Below are positions 23,913-31,653 of a DNA stretch of 64,000 nt, piece after piece. Source of the stretch: Sedimentisphaerales bacterium. GTDB taxonomy: Bacteria; Planctomycetota; Phycisphaerae; Sedimentisphaerales; Anaerobacaceae. Position 1 is the stretch's first letter. Each line of letters starts with the position of its first letter. Below the pieces are notes generated by a model, which had not been told where the DNA came from, did not search any database, and saw only the letters and a program-made list of their open reading frames with translations. The DNA lies in NCBI GenBank assembly GCA_016927855.1, contig JAFGLV010000031.1, positions 62,001 to 126,000 of the forward strand. The letters run 5' to 3'. A program made the translations under genes and the position numbers.

Positions 23913-24113
23913 ATGAGCGCAGTCGTTATCGATGACCAGACGCTGAGAGGCTTGCTGAAAGAGGCCCTCATCGAGGTGATGCAGGAGCGGCCGGAACTGC
24001 TTACCGCTATGCTCGCGGAAGCCATGGAAGAGGTCGGCCTGGCCGAGGCGATCCGGCAAGGCTCCCAGACGGGAAGCGTCGCCAAGAGCACGGTCTTGAA
24101 GGCGCTGGAGTAG
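23913..24113 (+). CDS. Putative antitoxin of a RelE-type module
   Basis: The protein is 66 aa from the ATG at 23913, with AAGGAG five bases upstream. It is acidic and helical (TLRGLLKEALIEVMQERPEL) and ends in a conserved-looking GSVAKSTVLKALE. The size and the RelE-like remnant just downstream point to an antitoxin. The family is not one I can name with certainty. The gene has a strong promoter and looks intact. Confidence 0.65.
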   Translation: MSAVVIDDQTLRGLLKEALIEVMQERPELLTAMLAEAMEEVGLAEAIRQGSQTGSVAKSTVLKALE

Positions 24114-24119
24114 CGCCTC

Positions 24120-24327
24120 TTGAAAGTCGCCTGTCGCAGCAGTTTCCTCAAAGACGTCAAGGCGCTCCGGGATAAGCCACCGAACGAACGGAGCCGGGCC
24201 GCCCGGCGAACCGACGGGGACGATCGAAGAGTTGCTCGATGCAGATATGAGGACGTTGGATAATATCGATCTGGCTGAGTATGAATCAGGAGCAAGCCCA
24301 CCGAATCCTCATGAGGTTACGCCATGA
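24120..24327 (+). pseudogene. RelE/ParE-like toxin remnant (frameshifted, truncated)
   Basis: From a TTG at 24120 the frame reads LKVACRSSFLKDVKALRDK, the typical first strand and helices of a RelE toxin. The frame then shifts by one base and gives TIEELLDADMRTLDNI, which fits the next part of such toxins. The C-terminal catalytic strands are missing. The shifted frame ends at a TGA that overlaps the ATG of the next MNT gene. Confidence 0.62.
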
Positions 24328-24641
24328 GACCTGAAGAGAAAGCGGCCCTGGACGAGTTGAAGGGCATCTTGCAGGAGAAGTACGCGGTTGACTGCGTGGT
24401 GGTTTACGGCTCCAAGGCCCGAGGGGACGATGCACCGGATTCGGACATCGATGTGATGATCGTGCTCGACGAGTATACGCCCGAGACCGAAGCGGTCATC
24501 GACGAGCTGGTATACGACGTCAATCTGGCCCATGACTGCCTGATCTCTACGGTCCTGTTCGGCCGGCAGGAATTGGAGCAAGGGCCGCTCGCCGAATCGC
24601 CGCTGTACAAACGGATCCTCGCGGAAGGGGTGCCGGTGTGA
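24324..24641 (+). CDS. MNT-domain antitoxin
   Basis: The protein is 105 aa with a complete site, G29-S30 to D41-I-D43 (VVVYGSKARGDDAPDSDIDV). The ATG overlaps the stop of the toxin remnant upstream, and the gene's own stop overlaps the GTG of the HEPN gene at 24638. It is the antitoxin-side half of an intact MNT-HEPN module. Confidence 0.9.
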   Translation: MRPEEKAALDELKGILQEKYAVDCVVVYGSKARGDDAPDSDIDVMIVLDEYTPETEAVIDELVYDVNLAHDCLISTVLFGRQELEQGPLAESPLYKRILAEGVPV

Positions 24642-25048
24642 CCGGCAACGAAAAGCAGAAAGAGCTGGCGCGATATCGGATACAGCAGGCCGCCGAGAGC
24701 CTGGACGAGGCGCGCTTCCTGCTGGCAGGAGGCAAGAGCGCACGGTCGGTCATCAACCGGGCCTACTATGCGATGTTCTATGCCGTACTGGCTTTGCTCG
24801 TCTACGAGGAGTTTTCGTCCTCCAAGCACAGCGGCGTGCTGAGCTACTTCAATCACCATTTCATCAAGGCCGGCGTCTTCGACAGGACGCTCGGGCTCGC
24901 GCTGGCCAGGGCCTTCGAGTTGCGACAGCGTGTCGACTATCGTGAACGAGTCGAATTGAGCCAAGAGGACGCGCGCCAGACGGTTGAGCGGGCAGAACGC
25001 TTCGTCGAAACCGTCACCGCCCACCTGGCGGCCGTCGGTAAGATGTAG
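24638..25048 (+). CDS. HEPN-domain protein, partner of MNT
   Basis: The protein is 136 aa from a GTG start. It shows the HEPN pattern RSVINRAYYAMFYAVLALLV, followed by SSKHSGVLSYFNHHFIKAG, typical of the AbiEii/KNTase-linked HEPN branch. The C-terminal helix (RQTVERAERFVETVTAHL) completes the four-helix fold. It is the best full-length template for the deleted remnant at 27793. The pair appears functional. Confidence 0.88.
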   Translation: MTGNEKQKELARYRIQQAAESLDEARFLLAGGKSARSVINRAYYAMFYAVLALLVYEEFSSSKHSGVLSYFNHHFIKAGVFDRTLGLALARAFELRQRVDYRERVELSQEDARQTVERAERFVETVTAHLAAVGKM

Positions 25049-25059
25049 AGTATGGCTGG

Positions 25060-25500
25060 CGTCGCCGACGGATGGCAGGCGGTAAGCGCTTCGCGCGCCA
25101 CGCTTCCCGGCGGCTACGCCGCCACCGTCCGACCGTCCGACTGTCCCACCGTCCGACCGTAGTATGCGGCTCTGCCGCCAGCGTCCGACTGGCCAACGCG
25201 GCTACGCCGCTACGGTCCGACCGTTCGACGCGACTGCGTCGCTACCGTCCAACCGTCTTACGCGGCTTCGCCGAGCATTTTCCGCTTTGGGCCAATGGCA
25301 TGAGAGTAATCCCGGCCGAAGGCCGCAACCCGCAACGAATAAGGAATGACCGATAACGCGGGCGCGCCGCCACCGGCCGACAGTAGGCGCAAGGCGGCAA
25401 GCGCTTGGCGCACCGAATTAACCGCCGATGAACGCCGATGCACGCAGAATGAATAACGTCACCCGGAGCGCAATCGAGGCGAATCCATCGCCAATGGTCA
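25060..25500. repeat. Long simple-repeat stretch, including an 85-bp dispersed repeat copy
   Basis: No gene is visible. The first part repeats ACCGTCCGACCGTCC and CGCGGCTACGCCGCTACC words. The segment 25277-25360 (starting ATTTTCCGCTTTGGGCCAAT) recurs at 28405-28489. Words like CCGATGAACGCCGATGCACG near 25427 recur near 26228. Confidence 0.8.
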
Positions 25501-25524
25501 ATAATCACGCGATGCAATTGCCTC

Positions 25525-25553
25525 TTGACAGGCGCGGGCTGGGCCGATAGGCT
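25525..25553 (+). promoter_or_regulatory. Promoter giving a leaderless antitoxin transcript
   Basis: TTGACA (25525-25530, perfect) is followed after 17 bases by TAGGCT (25548-25553). The ATG at 25561 lies seven bases beyond, at the predicted start of transcription. Confidence 0.68.
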
Positions 25554-25560
25554 GACTGTT

Positions 25561-25743
25561 ATGACGACGAAAGAAAAAGCGGTACAAGCGATTCAGGGCC
25601 TGCCCGATGACGCCTCCATTGAGAACGCCATGGAACGTCTGCTCCTGCTGGCCAAGATCGACCGAGGTCTCGAACAGGCCGACGCCGGGCAGACGATTCC
25701 TCACTCTCAAGTCAAGGAGAGAATGGCCAAATGGCTCAAGTGA
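25561..25743 (+). CDS. Putative antitoxin of a ParE/RelE-type module
   Basis: The protein is 60 aa from the ATG at 25561 (MTTKEKAVQAIQGLPDDASI). It is short, charged and helical, with a C-terminal KERMAKWLK. Such proteins commonly precede ParE/RelE toxins, and the toxin frame begins within its last codons at 25731. It is intact and has its own promoter. The exact antitoxin family is not certain. Confidence 0.72.
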   Translation: MTTKEKAVQAIQGLPDDASIENAMERLLLLAKIDRGLEQADAGQTIPHSQVKERMAKWLK

Positions 25744-25957
25744 GGTGGACGCCGCAGGCCGCCGACGATCTCGATTAGCGGATCGGCTGGTTCTTTTTCC
25801 TCAATTGGGCCGTCTGGTCCCCGAAGTCAACGATCCAGCGATCCGCGAGCTGATCCTTGGCAATTACCGTGTGATCTATCGCCTGCGTGGGGACTTGGTG
25901 GAGATCCTTACGGTTCACCGTGGCGCCAGGCTCCTGGATCCGGCAAAGCTGTACTGA
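25731..25957 (+). pseudogene. ParE/RelE toxin remnant with internal deletion
   Basis: From the ATG at 25731 the frame reads MAQVRWTPQAADDLD and stops. In another frame the C-terminal two thirds of a ParE toxin follow: LFPQLGRLVPEVNDPAIREL, then ILGNYRVIYRLRGDLVEILT and VHRGARLLDPAKLY. The part between (the HDSP-like helix region, about 25-30 codons) is missing. The two ends are recognisable, so this is a deletion in a former toxin gene. Confidence 0.85.
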
Positions 25958-26407
25958 CCTGAGCGCAGTCGAATGGAGCGGTAGGCGCCTGGCGCGTCCC
26001 GCACATCGCTCGGCGTTTGCCGCTTGGCGCGCTTCGCTTTCCGCTTGGCGCATCTCGCATGGCGCTTGCCGCTTGGCGCGCCACGCTTGTCGGCGGCTCC
26101 GCCGCCACCGTCCGACCGTAAACGGAAGGCGGCAGGCGCAAAGCGGTAAGCGCTTACCGCGTTACACGAGATACGAACAGCGAGATACGAGATACGAACC
26201 GCCCGAGCGATGAGCGACGAATTCACCACCGATGAACGCCGATGCACGCGGATTCGACACTGTCACCTAGTACCACTATCAGAAGGTCAGATGGTTATAG
26301 GGTCACACTGGTAGGCTGGACGCCTTGGCATGGCTTTGTCTTAGTCGCGGCGGTAGAATCAAGATGGGTGAGATGCGATAGGACGTTCGAATGAGTGGGG
26401 TAGGAGT
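25958..26407. repeat. Simple-repeat stretch between modules
   Basis: This interval contains TTGGCGCGCC/GCTTGCCGCTTGGCGC words, GCGAGATACGAGATACGAAC words, and a CACCGATGAACGCCGATGCA unit shared with 25427. No gene was found. TAGAAT near 26351 could be a -10 box for the next MNT gene, but no -35 fits. Confidence 0.7.
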
Positions 26408-26797
26408 ATGGCCAAGACCGCACTGGAGATGACGAAGGAGCAACTGGCAGCGTACCATACGGGCGCGGCCGTGCGGCGGCGGGAGGTGTTGCTGCAGCCT
26501 CAGACGCAGGCACGCTGGGAACAGGCGCAGCGCCTGGCCCGCCAGGCAGCGCAACGGCTCCGCGAGGAATTCGGAGTTCGGCGGGTCGTTCTGTTCGGCT
26601 CGGCTCTCCGGCGGCCTTCTTTCACGCCGTGGTCCGATGTGGACTTGGCGGCGTGGGGTCTGCCTCCGGAACGCTTCTACGCGGCCGTGGCAGCCGTGAC
26701 GAGTCTGAGTACGGAGATCGCCGTTGACTTGGTCGATCCGGATCGATGCCCGGCGGCACTGCGGACCGTCATCGAGCGCGAGGGTGTCGAGCTTTGA
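26408..26797 (+). CDS. MNT-domain antitoxin (GSX11DXD variant)
   Basis: The protein is 129 aa. The catalytic pattern is G64-S65 to D77-V-D79, with eleven residues between, as in the paralogue at 22243. An N-terminal extension of about 55 residues precedes the domain. AGGAG lies immediately before the ATG, closer than usual. The stop overlaps the TTG start of the HepT-like partner. Confidence 0.86.
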   Translation: MAKTALEMTKEQLAAYHTGAAVRRREVLLQPQTQARWEQAQRLARQAAQRLREEFGVRRVVLFGSALRRPSFTPWSDVDLAAWGLPPERFYAAVAAVTSLSTEIAVDLVDPDRCPAALRTVIEREGVEL

Positions 26798-27276
26798 ACC
26801 AGCGATTGGAGCAACTGGCGGCATCCATCCGGAACGAGCTGACGGAAGTGCAGCGCGTTCTGGGCCGGATCGAGGAGGGATGGCGCCGAGCCCGGTCGTC
26901 GGCCGATGACTACTATCTCGATGCGGTTGCCCTGAATCTGCACGGATTCTACGGCGGCCTGGAGCGGATTTTCGAGCGGATCGCCACCGTAGTGGACGGG
27001 GCCAGACCCTCCGGCGAACACTGGCACCAGGCCCTCTTGCAGCAGATGGCTGAGGAAGTTCCGGGCGTCCGACCGGCGGTCATTTCGGCTTCGACCCGGA
27101 CGAAGTTGGACGAGTTCCGGTCTTTCCGGCACGTCGCTCGCAATGTCTACACCTTCCACTTGGACCCGGCCCGGTTGGAGCGGCTGGCATCCGGAGCCGC
27201 GCTGGGTTTCGATAGCGTCAAGCCCGAGTTGCTGGCCTTTGCCGAGTTCCTCGAACAGCAGGCCGGCAGCGGCTGA
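26794..27276 (+). CDS. HepT-like (HEPN) ribonuclease toxin
   Basis: The protein is 160 aa from a TTG that overlaps the MNT stop. Helices include GFYGGLERIFERIATVVDG, and an RX5H motif is present (R116-NVYTF-H122), preceded by KLDEFRSFRHVA. This fits the larger HepT-like family seen beside MNT genes with an extended N-terminus. It is the intact paralogue of the broken gene at 22623. The module appears complete. Confidence 0.83.
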   Translation: MNQRLEQLAASIRNELTEVQRVLGRIEEGWRRARSSADDYYLDAVALNLHGFYGGLERIFERIATVVDGARPSGEHWHQALLQQMAEEVPGVRPAVISASTRTKLDEFRSFRHVARNVYTFHLDPARLERLASGAALGFDSVKPELLAFAEFLEQQAGSG

Positions 27277-27305
27277 CCGACGTACTGTCAGGCGGTACCA
27301 CTGAG

Positions 27306-27405
27306 CGTTTGGCCGCAGCTTGACGGCGGCGGGCGGCAGCGCTATGATTTAGATATGGCGAACGATACCATCAAGCTTTCGGACGAGTCGAATGGATTGA
27401 CTTGA
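27306..27405 (+). pseudogene. Truncated copy of an MNT promoter and gene start
   Basis: Positions 27306-27386 repeat 22925-23005 almost exactly, including TTGACG-N17-TATGAT and the first codons (ATG at 27355, giving MANDTIKLSDE). After the eleventh codon the match ends, and the frame stops at 27403-27405, giving 16 codons. It is a broken duplicate, and its promoter might still be active towards the next module. Confidence 0.85.
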
Positions 27406-27425
27406 CTGCCCTGCAGACTTGTAAT
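27397..27425 (+). promoter_or_regulatory. Promoter for the MNT gene at 27473
   Basis: TTGACT (27397-27402) and TGTAAT (27420-27425) are separated by 17 bases. The leader is about 40 bases and holds AAGGAG five bases before the GTG start. Confidence 0.7.
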
Positions 27426-27472
27426 CGAGGTAGCTGTCCGTTGGGTTCTGTAGCGGACTAAGGAGCCGTGGT

Positions 27473-27796
27473 GTGGATAGGCACGTTCGTGAAGTAGTTC
27501 GCAAGCTCATCGCGGGTCTCGGTCTGGATGCCGGCATCGTTCGGGTCTATGCCTACGGCTCGCGGGTCCGAGGGGATTACGATCCCGGCTCGGACCTGGA
27601 TCTTCTGGTGGAATTGCGGGAGGTGACCGCTACGGCCAAACGGCGAGTTCTGGATCGGGCCTGGGAATTGAGTCTGGAGGAAGGCTACGTCATCTCCGTG
27701 GCCATTGTCAGCCAGGAGGCGTTTGAGGCCGGACCGCTGTCTGTTTCCCAGTATGCCCGCAACGTCCGCCGCGAGGGCATTGAGGTGGCTGCATGA
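27473..27796 (+). CDS. MNT-domain antitoxin
   Basis: The protein is 107 aa from a GTG with AAGGAG upstream. The site is complete: G29-S30 to D41-L-D43 (RVYAYGSRVRGDYDPGSDLD). The stop overlaps the ATG of the shortened HEPN gene that follows. The MNT side is intact although the partner is deleted. Confidence 0.88.
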   Translation: MDRHVREVVRKLIAGLGLDAGIVRVYAYGSRVRGDYDPGSDLDLLVELREVTATAKRRVLDRAWELSLEEGYVISVAIVSQEAFEAGPLSVSQYARNVRREGIEVAA

Positions 27797-27942
27797 GGGA
27801 CGCGGATTTCCAATCGCTGATCGATTACCGTCTCGAGCAAGCCAACGAGGCCCTGCCGGATGCCGATGAAATCAAGTTGCTCTTGACGGACGTTCAAGCC
27901 TTGGTCACCGGTCTCCGCCATTACGTAACGGAGCAGTCCTGA
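27793..27942 (+). pseudogene. HEPN remnant with in-frame internal deletion (49 aa)
   Basis: The frame reads DFQSLIDYRLEQANEALPDA, matching helix 1 of the HEPN protein at 24638 (ARYRIQQAAESLDEA), and then passes directly to IKLLLTDVQALVTGLRHYVT, matching its last helix. About 85 codons that hold the RAYYAMFY core and the SKHSG loop are missing, yet the frame is kept. The product may still be made as a short helical hairpin, but it cannot be a working HEPN domain. Confidence 0.82.
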
Positions 27943-28660
27943 CAGGATCAAACGGAACGACGGTTCCCCGGCTTAGCGAAACGCTAAGATATCCGCGTCA
28001 TGCTTCACGAGCGACGAGCGACGAGCCCCGAGCGATGCGTATCTCGTCAATCGTATCTCGTATCTCGTGAATCGTATCTCGTCGCGCGACGCGCACTTCG
28101 CTTGGCGCTTCCCGCGCTACGCTTGGCGCACCTCGCCGGCGTAGCCGGATCCGCTTGGCGCGCCACGCTTGCCGGCGGCTTTGCCGCTACCGTCCGACCG
28201 TAAACGCAAGGCGGTAAGCGCGAAGCGCAAGGCGGTGAGCGCTTGGCGCTTGGCGCTTCGCGCGCCACGCTTGCCGGCGGCTTTGCCGCCACCGTCCGAC
28301 CGTCTGACCGTCCAACCGTCTGACTGTCCAACGCGGCTCTGCCGCTACCGTCCCACCGTCAAACTGTCCGACGGTACCACTGTCACACGCGGCCCCCGGC
28401 CGAGATTTTCCGCTTTGGGCCAATGGCATGGTTGGGACCTGCGGCCAAAGGCCGCAACCGGTAACGAATAAGGAATGACCGAAAACGCGGCTACGCCGCC
28501 ACCGTCCGACAGTAGTACCGTCAAATAGTCACACCGTCGTTCCGTTTGGCGTCTTGCACTTGGCGTTTAGTGAGTGCCGAGCGACAAATCATCGATCATC
28601 CATAATCAATGAAGATGCCCGACCAGAAGCTAACTGGCGCTCTACACGCTACGGGGATAC
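27943..28660. repeat. Long simple-repeat stretch, including second copy of the 85-bp repeat
   Basis: No gene was found. Words include ATCGTATCTCGTATCTCGTG, GGCGGTAAGCGCGAAGCGC and ACCGTCCGACCGTCTGACC. The copy of the 85-bp repeat is at 28405-28489. This marks the right edge of the MNT island, where the polysaccharide genes resume. Confidence 0.75.
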
Positions 28661-30178
28661 ATGCCTGAACAGGCAATCGCTAGTGGCAAGACAAATCTCA
28701 CACACGCGTCGATAGGCAATTTCCGATGGAGTGCCCTCACTACAGCCTCGACGTCGGGTGCGCAGTTTGTCATCAGTATTATCCTGATGCGGATCCTGGA
28801 GCCGAAGGATTTCGGCGTGGTGGCTTATGCGATGGTCTTCGTGATGCTTACGAGCCGCATCACGGAGTTTGGCATTGCCCCCGCGATCGTACAGGCTAAA
28901 GATCTGAATCGACACCATTTGCGAGTTGGCTTCACCCTGACGGTCTTTCTGGCCGCTACTTGCTATCTCGGGCTATTTATGGTAGCTCCGCACGTCGCGT
29001 CGGGGATACGCATGCGCGTATTACGGGTGGCGGGTCTTAGTCTTGTGATTTCCAGTGTAGGCTTAGTCGCAACTTCCACGCTACAGCGGCAGCTGCGATT
29101 CAAAGACCTCTTCTACATTGTCTTTCTTTCGAGTGTCGTTGGCTATGGGCTTGTTTCCGTTACCCTGGCCTTGCTCGGGTATGGACCCTGGAGTCTCGTA
29201 TTGGGAAATATCGCTCAACTTATCCTTCGAAATGCGGCCTGTTACGTCGCATCCCCACACTCGATTGTCCCATCCATGCGGAGAGAAGAAGTAAGAGAAC
29301 TCCTGACATACGGCTTCGGCATGAGCTTGGGGACGCTCGCTAACATCGTCGCCAAAAACGGCCATATCTTTGTTGTGGGCAGGGTATTGGGCGATGCGTT
29401 GCTTGGCGTGTACCAACGCGCATACACCCTCGTTCTGTTCTCTATCGGGGTCTACAGCAGGGCAAGCATTGCCGTTCTATTCCCTACGCTCGCACGAGTT
29501 CAAACTGACCGGGATCGTTTGCGGCGAGGGTACATCACGTCGGTATCTCTGACCTCTTTTGTGTTGTTTCCCATCATGACATGGGTTGCCGTGTGTGCTC
29601 CGGAAATTGTCATCGGGCTGTTGACAAGGAAATGGGAGGCAATGATCCCCCTGATACGCGTGTTCTGCCTCCTCGGCGTCTTTGCCTCCATCTACCCCAT
29701 GGGTGATGCTTTGGGCCGCGCCTGTGGCCGGGTCTATATAAAGTCCATGATTCACGTCGTTTATGCCATCACGTCTATAGGGCTCTGTTATGTTGCAGCG
29801 TTTCACGGGGTCCTGATCGTCGCGGGCGCGATGGTCGTATCGGTCATCATCACTTATTCTCTGATGGGAATTCTCGTCACAAGGATTCTCGACATATCGT
29901 TTTTTGACTTCATGGGTGCACAGCTACCGGGCATATGCTCATCAGTGGTTATCTTTGGTATCTGCTATCCGGCTACTTGGCTGGGAAGGTCAGTGGGAAT
30001 ACCTGAGATTGGCCTGCTTGTGATCCAAGCCTTGACTGCCATAGCGAGTCTTGCCGTTGCCTTGCTCTGCTTGCCTGAAGCACTCGTACGTGTGCCCCGG
30101 AAGATCTTTCGCGAGCATCTCAGGCCCCGTGTTCTCCGTGGTCTCGCCCGGCCCGTACTTGGGCGCATGAATTCGTGA
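28661..30178 (+). CDS. Wzx-type polysaccharide flippase (MATE-like)
   Basis: The protein is 505 aa with about twelve to fourteen membrane helices. It opens with the usual SIGNFRWSALTTASTSGAQF, then ILMRILEPKDFGVVAYAMVF, and has the polysaccharide-synthesis C-terminal part. Such proteins flip undecaprenyl-linked oligosaccharides across the inner membrane. The base composition is visibly less GC-rich than the export genes at 15-19 kb. It is the first gene of the long assembly operon. Confidence 0.92.
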   Translation: MPEQAIASGKTNLTHASIGNFRWSALTTASTSGAQFVISIILMRILEPKDFGVVAYAMVFVMLTSRITEFGIAPAIVQAKDLNRHHLRVGFTLTVFLAATCYLGLFMVAPHVASGIRMRVLRVAGLSLVISSVGLVATSTLQRQLRFKDLFYIVFLSSVVGYGLVSVTLALLGYGPWSLVLGNIAQLILRNAACYVASPHSIVPSMRREEVRELLTYGFGMSLGTLANIVAKNGHIFVVGRVLGDALLGVYQRAYTLVLFSIGVYSRASIAVLFPTLARVQTDRDRLRRGYITSVSLTSFVLFPIMTWVAVCAPEIVIGLLTRKWEAMIPLIRVFCLLGVFASIYPMGDALGRACGRVYIKSMIHVVYAITSIGLCYVAAFHGVLIVAGAMVVSVIITYSLMGILVTRILDISFFDFMGAQLPGICSSVVIFGICYPATWLGRSVGIPEIGLLVIQALTAIASLAVALLCLPEALVRVPRKIFREHLRPRVLRGLARPVLGRMNS

Positions 30179-30194
30179 GGTTTTGGACTACCCT

Positions 30195-31643
30195 ATGAGA
30201 TCCCTATCACATTACACCGGTGAGAGAGTTTATCGCGCACTTCAGCCGCTCAAGCGTTATGCCTGGGCGAGGCGCTCCTACGGCAATCTACGCTACGTTG
30301 TGCACGTATGCACAGATTGTATTCCGCACATCTTTCTGAAGCGCCTGGTCAAATATGATGGCAGTTTGGCGCGACAGGCGGTCTTGACCTACAAGACAAC
30401 GCTTCCTGAGAGCGCCTCTGCAGACAATTTTCTGCGTCTCTTGTCGGAAAAGGGCATCGAGTATCATCAGGGAAGACATACTTTCTATCTCCCGCCCCAA
30501 GAAGGCTTGGAAAAGGTCCTCGGGGCGTTCGTGGCGAATTATCCCGCTGATGCCGGGTTCAAGATCCTCAAGAACATTGGTTCGGGAGAGCACCACAGCT
30601 ACCTGAACGGTGATCCGAGCATCCATCCATGGATGCGGCGTGTTCTTATAGGTTCGCCTCAAGATGTATTCGACGGTGCATGCCTGGCCGAAATCCTGGA
30701 CTTGGGCCCCAGGGTATACGACTTGGTGACGTTGCAGAACGGGGCACTGTCTTTGACCTGCTATGTTGTTGAGCATGTTAAAGGGCACGAACCGAGCATT
30801 GACGATTACGCCGGCTTCATGGAGAGGCTGAAGAGCCACGTGGACAAGGGCATCCTGGGCATCTCTGTGCCCGAGGGATTGGAACGGCCGGATTTTGCCC
30901 CACCTCACTGCAACGGGAATCTCATAAAGGGTGATGATGGCAAGTGCTACTACATCGATTTCCAGCTCTTTATTCTCAAGGATCGCAGCAAGGCCATTGA
31001 CAGCATTCTCGAGCGCGAAGTGGAGCACTTCCATTTTGGCCACCCCCACTTTCTGACGAGAAAGAGATTCCTGTACCAGGAAATCCCGGGCGTGAATCAG
31101 TCCGCCAAGCGAGACACCCGAAAACGCTGGTCTGCCGTCAGGGCTCTTCTCGACGCGCAAGGCGTGCGTCTAAAAGATCGATTGTTGCTCGACATCTGCT
31201 GCAACACCGGAATGATGCTTGCGTGTGGTCTTTCCGAGGGCGCATTCTGGGGGCTTGGATGGGACTTGCCCGAAGTCGCTTCTCCGGCTAGCCGTATCCA
31301 GCGAATGCTGGGCAACTCCCGCCTTCACATTACGGGATGCAAGCTGAGCGAGGATTACATATTGACCAAGGACATCCCTTCTCATCTTCAATCTCGCTTG
31401 GATGGGTCTGTCGTGTTCTACTTAGCAGCGTCCCAACACATCGGCTTCCTCAGGGAATTGGCGAACATTCCATGGCAGATGCTTGTGTATGAGGGCCATC
31501 AGTCGGACGATGCGACGACGGTTGCCAAGAGTCTTGAGAGAATGAAACGGGAGTGGCAGTGTGACATGGTCGCGCGGCGCACGATTAGGGATGGATACTG
31601 TGGAGAACGACCTCTGGCTCTCATGATAAGACGAAACCGCTAG
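30195..31643 (+). CDS. Kinase-like domain fused to a methyltransferase-like domain
   Basis: The protein is 482 aa from the ATG at 30195. A TTG at 30183 is possible. Residues about 115-285 resemble a small kinase-like fold: the catalytic-loop-like stretch is PPHCNGNLI (near 240) followed by KCYYIDFQLFILKD, like the H/N and D motifs of lipopolysaccharide kinases. Residues about 325-480 resemble a SAM-binding Rossmann domain (LLLDICCNTGMMLACGLSEG). The combination recalls WbdD, which ends O-antigen chains by methylation and phosphorylation, but the domain order is reversed. A capping role is inference. Confidence 0.6.
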   Translation: MRSLSHYTGERVYRALQPLKRYAWARRSYGNLRYVVHVCTDCIPHIFLKRLVKYDGSLARQAVLTYKTTLPESASADNFLRLLSEKGIEYHQGRHTFYLPPQEGLEKVLGAFVANYPADAGFKILKNIGSGEHHSYLNGDPSIHPWMRRVLIGSPQDVFDGACLAEILDLGPRVYDLVTLQNGALSLTCYVVEHVKGHEPSIDDYAGFMERLKSHVDKGILGISVPEGLERPDFAPPHCNGNLIKGDDGKCYYIDFQLFILKDRSKAIDSILEREVEHFHFGHPHFLTRKRFLYQEIPGVNQSAKRDTRKRWSAVRALLDAQGVRLKDRLLLDICCNTGMMLACGLSEGAFWGLGWDLPEVASPASRIQRMLGNSRLHITGCKLSEDYILTKDIPSHLQSRLDGSVVFYLAASQHIGFLRELANIPWQMLVYEGHQSDDATTVAKSLERMKREWQCDMVARRTIRDGYCGERPLALMIRRNR

Positions 31644-31653
31644 CGATCTGACT

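Noticed and set aside
26324-26339. Sigma-54-like TGGCATGGCTTTGTCT before an MNT gene
   Set aside because: The -12 element is TC rather than GC at the required spacing, so it does not meet the consensus.
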